Assembly (NCBI GenBank): GCA_039621445.1
Contig: CP154956.1
Coordinates: 24,974,743-25,038,742, forward strand
Reading direction: 5' to 3'
Origin: Euglena gracilis
Taxonomy: Eukaryota > Euglenida > Euglenophyceae > Euglenales
DNA: 64,000 nt
In this document: positions 21,941 through 31,500 of the stretch, one piece after another
How positions within the stretch are numbered: the first letter of the stretch is position 1
Layout: the number at the start of each line of letters is the position of its first letter
The notes under the pieces: generated by a model
Database searches by the model: none
The model's input: the letters and a program-made list of their open reading frames with translations, nothing else
What the model was told of the DNA's origin: nothing
Made by a program: the position numbers and the translations under genes

Positions 21941-22353
21941 ATACATCTCTCTAAGGTTTTGCGAACCCCCCCCCCCGGGGGGGGGAGGGGCTGCTAGCCC
22001 AGTTAACCAGCCCCTTTTTTAGGGGTCCAGCCCAAAATTTTTCGGTGCGAGGCGTCGAAATTTTTTTGAGAAACTGTGTTCAAAAGTGGCCAAAAATGGG
22101 GATTGGGGGGCGTTGGAGGCATTTTTGGGGGGTTTCAGACGCATCATTTTTTCAAAACTGTGTTTTGCAGGTCATTTTTGGGCAATTTTCCGATTTCAGT
22201 CCAGCTCGCCCCGGTTCGGGTCCAGCCCGGGTCCAACCCCCCCCCCCCCCCCCGGGGGGGGCTAGCCAGCCCAAATTTCTAGCCAGCCCAAATTTCTAGC
22301 CCTAGCCCAGCAACCCCCCCCCCCCCCCCCCGGGGTCCTTAAAGAGATGTATG
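21941..22353. mobile_element. MITE-like insert with 17-bp terminal inverted repeats
   Basis: The left end CATACATCTCTCTAAGG and the right end CCTTAAAGAGATGTATG are inverted repeats with one mismatch. The insert of about 410 bp is A/T-richer than its surroundings, has internal C/G runs and no coding capacity. It interrupts the GC satellite. Both flanks read GCCGCCGG, compatible with an 8-bp target-site duplication, though that octamer is common in this satellite. Confidence 0.55.
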
Positions 22354-22620
22354 GCCGCCGGGCCGGGCCGGGCCTGGCCGCCGGCCGGGCCCGACCAGGC
22401 CGCTGATACCGCCGGCCAGGCCGGGCCATGCTGCCAGGCTGCCGGCTGTGCCAGGCCGTGCTACCGGGCCGGGCCGGGCCGGGCCAAGCCGGTGGGCCGA
22501 TGGCTGTGCCGCCGGGCCGCGCGGGGCCGGGCCGGTCTGGGCCGCCGGGCCGCTGGGTCTAGCCACCGGACTGCAAGCTGTGCCGGGCCGGGCTGGGTCA
22601 GACCACCGGGCAGGCCAAAG
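22354..22620. repeat. GGGCC-rich satellite, residual segment
   Basis: The GC satellite continues beyond the insert and decays into unique sequence near 22,620. Confidence 0.8.
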
Positions 22621-22624
22621 GCAA

Positions 22625-22877
22625 ATCCATAATTCGAAAGGTATTTGCGTCTGGCCTGAAAAGGAGATTGATGGGAAAATTGTGTCCGCAATGCTCACCA
22701 CACTTTTGGGAGAGGGGGGGGGTGAGCGAAGCTCACGCGCGTAGCGAAGCTAGCGCCTACTACAGCTTTTGCGTCCCGCCTGAAAAGGAGATGGGAAAAC
22801 TGCGACCGCAATGCAAGGATGTGGCTTTTGGGGGGGGGTGAGCGAAGCTCACGCGCGTAGCGAAGCTAGCGCCTACT
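22625..22877 (-). repeat. Two tandem copies of a unit ending in the hairpin motif
   Basis: 'tgcgtctggcctgaaaagg' (22,646-22,664) and 'tgcgtcccgcctgaaaagg' (about 22,770) begin two diverged units of about 120 bp. Each ends in the hairpin motif in inverted orientation: a G-run, GTGAGCGAAGCTCACGCGCG, then TAGCGAAGCTAGCGCCTAC. These are copies 3 and 4 of the motif found inside the GC satellite blocks. The second copy abuts the CATA tract. Confidence 0.75.
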
Positions 22878-23890
22878 TGTACATACATACATACATACAT
22901 ACATACATACATACATACATGCATGCATACATACATACATACATACATACATACATACATACATACATACATACATACATACATACATACATACATGCAT
23001 GCATGCATGCATGCATGCATGCATGCCTGCATGCATGCATACATACATACATACATACATACATACATACATACATACATACATACATACATACATACAT
23101 ACATACATACATACATACATACATACATACATACAAACAAACAAACATACATACATACATACATACAAACATACATACATACATACATACATACATGCAT
23201 ACATATATACATACATACATACATACATACATACATACATACATACATACATACATACATACATACATACATACATACATACATACATACATACATACAT
23301 ACATACATACATACGTACGTACATACGTACGTACGTACGTATGTACGTACGTATGTACGTACGTACGTACGTACGTACGTATGTACGTACGTACGTACGT
23401 ACATACATACATACATACATACATACATACATACATACATACATACATACATACATACATACATACATACATACATACATACATACATACATACACACAT
23501 ACATATATACATACATACATACATACATACGTACATACATACATACATACATACATACATGCATACATACATACATATATACATACATACATACATACAT
23601 ACATACATACATACATACATACATACATACATACATACATACATACATACATACATACATACATACATACATACATACATACATACATACATACATACAT
23701 ACATACATACATACATACATACATACATACATACATACATACATACATACATACATACATACATACATACATACATACATACATACATACATACATACAT
23801 ACATACACATACATACATACATACATACATACATACATACATACATACATACGTATCAACATATATGTATACATACATATGTATTTGAAT
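22876..23890. repeat. About 1 kb (CATA)n tract with CATG and CGTA sub-blocks
   Basis: A long CATA tetranucleotide tract. CATG sub-blocks lie at about 22,918-22,925 and 22,995-23,040, and a CGTA block at about 23,312-23,402. There are a few CAAA and CACA variants. Open frames of over 300 codons (His-Thr-Tyr-Ile or Met-Tyr-Val-Cys) are products of the repeat. Confidence 0.97.
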
Positions 23891-24126
23891 ACATATATCT
23901 AAAAATATGCTCTCATGCAGGATTTTGTTCATGAAGCACCTGTGCCTGCATGTAAACAACATTTCATGCACCATACCATACGGCAAGTTACGTGTTTAGC
24001 AGTTGCCGGTAGCCAATGTATTCACATGCAAATATGCACAATGTATTCACATGCATTTATTTTTTGAATGAATATTACATAATTGTCGATTTTAGATAAA
24101 TTTCCAAACCATTTTTTTTTTGCCAG

Positions 24127-24345
24127 GAAGAAGTCTTAGCTTCGTCCATGGAAGCACAGCAACTGGCAACTGAATATTTCCTCTTTATTTATGTAGAAAG
24201 TGCTATCCTTTGGAACACCTGGGGGTCTTCTTGTCATGGGCCCAGGGATATGGGGAGAGGAGTCGTTGCACACTGGAATGGATGTGTTCGGTTCAAATTC
24301 CTCTTTCTTTGTGCCCTCTGCCTCACCGGCCTCCCCTTTGGCGAG
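24127..24345 (+). other. Exon-like open frame, unidentified
   Basis: The acceptor-like TTTTTTTTTTGCCAG precedes 73 open codons (EEVLASSMEAQQLATEYF, then hydrophobic segments FLFIYVESAI and FLFLCALCLTGL), ending GAG|GTGCTG. The splice-like borders fit this genome, but the sequence resembles no family I know. It may be chance. Confidence 0.2.
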
Positions 24346-24764
24346 GTGCTGATTCAAGGTTCCTCTTTTGCACATTTGTTTGTTTGTTGTTTCATGCGTC
24401 GCCAGTCCGAAAGGTTTTTCTTCTACACTGCCACATTTTCCCTCGGACCACTCTGCGTATTTTTACCATTCACAGTCATCCGGTGCAGCCTGCATGCCAG
24501 CGTTTTGAGGCAATCCATCCTTTTCAGTTGCTTGAGACCAAGAAGGTGTCGCGTTAATAATTTTAAATAAAAGCATAGTTCTTGGTATGTTTGGGGTATT
24601 TTTTTATGCCATGACCTCAGGGAGCAAGTCTTTGTCACAGCATCACCGACACCAAATACCTTGGGGTCAGGGTTGCAATTTGTCCTACATTTCGGCTTAA
24701 AAGTCCAGGTAAAAATGATTGTGACACCCAAGCTTACCAATTTGAGGCTGAATTTAGGCCTGAA

Positions 24765-24912
24765 AAATATAGTATATATGTATGTATGTTATGTATGTAT
24801 GTGTGTATATATATATACATGTATATAGATATATATATGTGTGTGTGGTGTATTATATAGATATAATTAATATATAATAATATATATCTATATATAATAT
24901 ATATATATAAAT
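24765..24912. repeat. TA/TG-rich microsatellite
   Basis: Mixed ATAT, ATGT and TGTG runs with local inverted repeats. Confidence 0.85.
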
Positions 24913-25494
24913 CGGTCGAATTTGGGCCAAATTGAAGCCCCAATTTTGCTTTGAGTTATCTGATTTGATTTTTCTTGTGCCCGCTGCATTTGATGTTTTT
25001 TTAAACGAAAAGTAATTTCATTTCTCATATTTTTTTTCCTTTTAGTTCTAAGGCGTTGGTTGGTAAGTTTGAACATTGTGGAACTTGTTAGCAGTGTCAA
25101 TTGTTGAATTGCAGATTATTTTTGGCTAGTGCAGAATGTAGTTTGAACGTCACGAAGTATGTTTTTATTCATAGTGTTGCCGATCCAATAAATTGTGCCA
25201 CCCTCCCTCCCCCTTGCCCAACGACCACCCCTATATATCCCATACACCCGGTTGGGGCTTGCAGGTCAGGGGGTGCGTGACCCCCTGACCATGCGTATGA
25301 GGAGTTGTTGGAATCTGGTGAGTGGGCAAGGCGGGTAATTGAATTTGCAAATGCGGCTGCAAATCATTCATGGTGCCAGACTCTCGATGATCTCTCCAGG
25401 GGGAACCCCAGTGATGAAAACCATTTTATCTCCCAAGAACAGCAATTCAATTCCCCTGTTTTTCAGCCGCCCAAGGGCTCCGTTCTATTCCTCT

Positions 25495-25579
25495 ATGTCC
25501 TCTTCGTTGTTTGTGGAATTGCCCTCCCTTGCCATTCTGACCCTGATTGTCATTCATGTCACACTGCGCTATTATTCCG
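25495..25579 (+). CDS. LMBRD2: LMBRD2 exon 1
   Basis: It runs from ATG at 25,495 to the donor CCG|GTGTGC. The sequence [18 protein letters not shown] continues to a short HVTLRYYS end, giving one membrane helix right at the N terminus, as in the family. An upstream in-frame Met exists at 25,339, but it would add residues the family lacks, so I chose 25,495. It ends in phase 1. Confidence 0.7.
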
Positions 25580-28500
25580 GTGTGCGTTGTTTGGATGTGT
25601 TTTGTGTCCCTGAGTTCATGTGCCATCTGGCTGTGGAGTCGCCAGCTTTAATATTGTGCACGTTGCGATACAATGCTGAGGAAAAGGATTTTGATCTGGT
25701 GCTCTGGCTGCTCAGCCAATAGTGCTCTTGAGAGCCCCCCATCTAAATTGCATTCATTGGGAGGGGGAGGTGCAGATTTTACTCCCATCCGCATTTGTTC
25801 CCGAAGTTGCACTGGACTCGCTGACACCTTTGGGTGCGGTGGTGGGTGAGGAGTTCAACCCCCTGCGACCCATACTGATCTCCCCCCAACCCACCACTTT
25901 TTCGTTTTTCCAGGGGCAATTTCAAACTTATTTTGGGTAAAATTTAGCTGCAATTTTTCTTTCGGCGTTTTCGGTGCAGAAGGAAGCCTTTCGGAGGTGT
26001 GATGGTGGGGGGGGTCAAACACGCTCCCCCACCTGGGGGAGCTGTGGGGCGGGGGTTGGACACCCCAACCATCACACCTCCGAGAAAAGAGACAAAACAA
26101 GCTCAGGCGCCAACGCCCATCCCTGTCCCTGGAAGCCTCTCCGGGCAGGGCGCAGCGCGGTCCCCCAAAACTGGGTCACAAATTCATCGCAATGAGGCTC
26201 CCCCGACCAGCGCTTCCTTCACCGCGCAGGGCACAGCTGCCGGGGGGAGCACGGCCTGCACGCCTTCCTCCTCTTCTCCTACTTCATCTGCATCCTCCCC
26301 GGCCAGCCCGGGGCCTCCCACCCCAGCCACGCGCCATTGTCAGGGACCCGGCCCTGCAGGGGTGCAAGCCGGCTGGCCATTTGCCCGGCTGCAGCTTCCC
26401 TCCGGGCTGCCCCCCCCCCCCCCCCCCCCGTGCGTGGGGGTCCGCTTGCCAATGGAAAGCTCAGCCCAGCTGGGCTGAACCAAAACGTTTCGAACAGGAG
26501 GTCAAAGGACGTTCAGAGTTGCCAGAGGTATCCCCGACAGAATCGGGGATACCGGGCCGTGCGATTTGATACAGTCTGCCGGCCCGGTCCTGTCCGCTGG
26601 CCTCTGCTGTCCCCCGCGGGGGGGATTGGCACCACCCCCACTGCCCTGCTGGTCGTTGAGCCATCCTGTGGGCCGGCTGCCGGCCCCGGGGCTGGGGCCG
26701 TGCCGCTGCTGCTGTGCGACGTCCAGGCCGCGGTGGCCGCCAAGACGGCGGACCCAACCCTGCTGGCGGGCTGGACGGTCCTCTACTGGACCACCCAGGC
26801 ATGGCCCTAGGAACGGGCTGCTGAGCTGCGCACTTTGACAGAGGAGGGTGCACCTGGGGGCAACAGGGACCCCAGCCTGCGAAGAAAGCCAAATTATCCT
26901 TGGAAATCTCTTGTGACCCATCCCCCCCCCCCCCCGTTGGCCCGGGTGAGACAAAAGCCTCAGCGTAATCGCAGTAAGTCGGTGTGGTTTATGTTCACAA
27001 TGACCACAATCATTTCTCCGAATGTTTGGCATCCCGCCAGCTCAGCAAAACACTTTTTCTTGGGGCAAAGATGCGGTGAAAAGGAAGACCAATTTGTCCC
27101 CACGTTTTGTGCGGGAAGGTGAGCCTCAATCAAAGACCCAAGTCCATCAAGGCTGGGGATTCTTTAACTGGCCGGACTGGCCTGCCATCCCTGCACGCCA
27201 TTTGGCCTACGCTCCGGGGCGGAAGCCACCACTCCCCCCTCAGGCCTTGTCGTGGGTGGTGCTGCCGGTGTCCAAGTCCTACCTGGAACTCGGCCACTTG
27301 CCGCGTGGGCGGCGCCTCTGCGGGGCCGTCGCCCGCAACCAGACTATTGATTAACATTTGCAGTGCCCCCGTAGGAGGGGTGGCTGGACTGCAGCGAGTC
27401 CAAATTTGGCAAGTGGAAGTTCTAATGTAATGGAAAAGGGGGTGGTGGAAGAATTCTTCCAGTGACCAGCGCAAAGCACCGAATTTTTTTCTTCTGGGCC
27501 CCCAAAACTTTCCATTTTCCCCATGTTTCCCATTTTGGCCATTTTTTGGGAATAAAATCAGCCACAAAAGCACATTAAAAACCTCATTTCCACCTCGGCG
27601 TGCAGCACCGAGGGAAAACCATTGTTGGGGGGACCCCAGACCCCCCACCCTGGGGGAGGGTCTAGCTGGCCTTTTTTTTCCAGTGTCTAAAACTAGCCAG
27701 TGGAGCCCCCCAGGTCCTTAAGCAATAGCCTGCCCGGAACGTCAAGCTGTACATTGCCATGGCAGCAGTGTGCGGGATGACGGTGACGTGGGTTGTGATC
27801 CAGCGAGGTGTGTATCTGGGGCGATTCAAATTCCGCGTGCATTGTCTGCACCATGGGACTCCAATGGGACAAGTGCAAATATTGGAGGTGGACGAACCAC
27901 ACCTCCTCAGGCCAGTATGAACTGTCCTGGGGCCCATTCCCCCTGAGATCATTCTTTCCCATCAGAACAAAACTGGAGCAAATTGACACAGGATTTCAAA
28001 AATTTTGCAAAAAGATGCTGTGTTATTTAGGTCCATTTGCAGCATCATTGTTTTTATTGTCGATAATCTGGAAATCAATTCATTCTCAATCAAGGGTTAA
28101 TCAAGGGCAGTAACACAAATTTTTAAGGTTGGTGACCTGGGAGGACGAATGGTCTTGGGTAACCTCCAGTTGCAGTGGTCCGACCCTTTCTCAGGTGGGG
28201 CTAACTGACTGTTTGTTTTTCAGAGTGACTGATTCTTTGTCTCCAGACATGCCTGACCCCCAACCCCCCCTCTCAGGGGGTGAGAGGTTCCAACCTCCAG
28301 GACCTTGAAGAAAACTGCGAGCAATGCCCCATTGGGTTTTGAAAGGAAACCTTCCAGGTCAAAGAAATGAAGTTTTCCTTTTCCTGACACCTTGAATCAA
28401 AGGGGTCTGAATTTGCGGTTTCCAATGCCTTATTTTTTCTGGTAGCCGCACATTTCCATTTTTGGCTTGAGCTGCTAATTCTGCCACGAAGCGATGGCAC

Positions 28501-31500
28501 AAACCCGCTTCAGGGATTGGCAGCTTCTACGACGTCACCGCCATCGCCAAAGCTGCCAGCAACGCATCTGGGCTTGTGATCCTCACGGGGCTTGTGGGCT
28601 ATGGGATGGTCGAATTGCCCCGGTATTGCTTCTTCCGGGCCAATATTGGTGTGCTTTGCCAATGCATCCTGCTTGTCTTGTTTTTGCAATTTAAACAAAG
28701 GAATCCTTTGAGACCTCTTGAGTTTCTTGTGAGAGGAATCACCCCAGCAGCTTCTGCCATCAACTTCTCTGAAAAATGAACTCCCCTCTACATTTATGGC
28801 ATCGCTCTTGAAAGGATTGCCTGAGGTGATCATGCCAGCTGTGAGGGCACAAAGGGTGAATGGTGAACAAGAACCCTAGCAAGTCAGTAAGAGATTTAGG
28901 CGGCCTAATTCGCATTAAAGCTTTCTTGCGGTGCTTTGTGCCACCATGCAAATGAACAATTTTTTTTATTTTGGCTGTGTAAGGACGAGGACTTTGAAGA
29001 CTGAGGGACAGGAGCTTAGGGGGCCAGATTTGCATTTCAAATTTTTTTTATGTTGGTTTGCGCATTAGCGCAAATCGACATAAATTTTCACTTTGGCTGT
29101 GTGGCTCCGGGGGGTTAGAAAGCACGGCAACAAGACAGTGCAAAAAAATGAGCAAGATTATGTTTTTGGCAGTGTGACCCCTGGGATTTTTGGCCAAAGA
29201 TGGTGTTTTGGGGGTTAAGGAAATGGGCTCCGCACGTCGAAACCCCCGGGACCTCCCCCCCCGGGCAGGGCAGAACCCCCCCACCCCCCTGCATGGTGGG
29301 TGAAGGGGGTTGACCACCCCCCCACCACCTCTTCCCATATTTCCAGAGCACCAATTTTTGGACCCGAAAAAAAATTTCCGGCGCCTTCGGCTTTTTTTGA
29401 CCCATTTTGGGACCCATATCGGGGGCCCCCCAAAAACCACCCAAAACCCCATTTTTTCACACCTTTCAAAAATTCGACATTTTCTCAAAATGTTAATTTT
29501 GACAGGTTTTTGAAGCAAAAAAAATGCCATTGAAAGTCCAAAAAGTTCAACGAGAAAAAATGTCAGTAAAATGTGCCGGAGCCAAACTTTTATCCACTTT
29601 TTTTTACCCCCCGCCACACTCCTAAGTACCAGTTTTTAGGACGGAAAATTTTGAGCTTTTTTTGTGAAAAAAATGTGGTTTTCCATCAAAAAATCATGTG
29701 TTTTGGGTTCATTTTTCAAAAAAAAATCAAAAAAATTTCTGGCGAAAATGCTGTGGTGGGTGGGGGGGTCGACCCACCCCCCCCCACCTCCCGGGTTGGG
29801 GGAGACGCACACCCCCCCCACCGGGCCTTCCCGTTCTGCCCTGCCCCCGGGCGTGGGAAAAAACACAAAAAACCGGCACAGGAACGGAACCTTTACTGCC
29901 CTTTTTGCTCCTTTCGGCTGTTTCCCCGGGTGAGCCTGAACCGCCGGCGGTTGCGTCCTGGGTGTTTGCCGGACTGCTTCTCCTGTGGCGTGTCGGTGTG
30001 GTGTTTTTTTGGTTGTTTGATAAAGTGCGGGGAGGAAGTGCCGGGGTGTGTGGGTGTGGTGTGACCAAGCTGGAAGGAAGGACATTGGGAAAGGAGGGTG
30101 AATGTGGGGTGTTTGACAAGGGATGCGCAGAGGGGAAGAAATAGGGTCGGGTCCTCAGGGAATGAAAGGGACGGGTGTCTCCCACCCAATTTATGCCCAG
30201 GATCCGCACAACCAGATTTGTGGCAAAGGACCCAGGGGAAGAAAGCCCAACCATTGAAGGACAAATTTGTGTTTATGGGCGCAAATGCGCGCACCAAACA
30301 TAATTATGTTTTTCCGCGCAATTTCGCCCATAAACATATTTTTGTCTTCCAAGGGTTGGGGTTTGGCGCCCATGAATTGACACTGTTGATAAACGGCGTA
30401 ACAAAGGGGCCGTGACGGCGAGAACCAGCGGGCCATCCAGAAACATAATTTGGTGGGTTCGTCGCACCGTTTGTCGATGGCGCAAAATTATGGGCGCAAA
30501 CGCGCGCACAAACAAAATTGTGTTTATGCGTGCAAAATTTATACCGACACAATTTGTTCATGGGTTCTGAATGGTCGGAGAAGGGTGTGACGGAAACACA
30601 ACCTTTAAACACCAGCAGATGTGGTTCATGTGCGCCAATGCGCGCATCATGTTGTTTGTGGCGCAAATGCGCAAATTAACTACCTGCAGAAATTACAGAA
30701 TTTAACAAGTGGTTCATTTGCGCATTTGCGCCCACCAACAACGTGATGTGCGCCCAAATCAACCACAATGGAGTAATAAAAAAGCGACATCAGTGGGCCC
30801 CGCAACAACAACCTTTAATGGCTTCTGAGGTTCAACCCCAACGACCACACCATCTCCTCCAACATCAGGTATTATGGGGCTAATTCTACACTGGTTCCTC
30901 TGTCTCAACCAGGAATGGTTGAGACAGAGGATCTCCTGAAGGTGGGTACGCAGCCACCCGATAACGGCGCACGTCCGCCGGCACCAATTTTAGGACCCCA
31001 AAGGCCCTGCCGCTGGCCTGGCCCTGGCTTGGGCTCTGCTGCTGCAGCCAAATCAGCTGCTGATGCTTCAGCACCCACCAGGCTGGCATGGATCTGCCCA
31101 GTGCAAAAGCACCCACCAAAGCGGTCACGTTATTCCCCGCAACCATGGCGTGAGACTGGGGAACGACGAAGTGCCAATGCATGGCAACCAACAGCCGGAG
31201 AGAAATAGCCCTCAAACACCTGTTATTTTGGGTGCAGGAATTGTTTCTCCTTTACCACTCAATTAGTTGCATGAAAGCTGTGGGACTCACCCTCCACAAA
31301 TTATGCACAAAAACTGGTGTGTTTCACATTTTCAAAGGGAAAAAATGAGAAAACCTGGTGGAGAATAATCGGAAAAACGGATTGTGGCCCGCCAATGCGC
31401 GCACCAACGTCTTGGGGAAATTGGCATGTGGATGGTTTGAGCATGGGAGGGAATGAACAACATGTCTGTGTTAAAGCACACTGATGATGACCATGACCCT

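Larger units (their letters stand above)
23891..25494. other. Intergenic stretch upstream of the LMBRD2-like gene
   Basis: No certain gene is present. One exon-like open frame is listed at 24,127-24,345, and an A/T microsatellite lies at 24,765-24,912. A TATA-like CTATATATC lies at 25,231-25,239, about 260 bp before the chosen start codon. It is a weak promoter candidate only. Confidence 0.35.

Noticed and set aside
22760-23986. 300-400 codon frames of His-Thr-Tyr-Ile or Met-Tyr-Val-Cys repeats
   Set aside because: They are direct translations of the CATA tetranucleotide tract.
26461-27032. Minus-strand frames of 143 and 176 codons over LMBRD2 exon 2-3
   Set aside because: They are antisense shadows of GC-rich coding sequence; the plus strand carries the conserved LMBRD2 motifs.
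30886-31215. Minus-strand 109-codon frame in intron 6
   Set aside because: The segment is a repeat that recurs at about 32.86-32.99 kb, where the frame is not kept. No motif.
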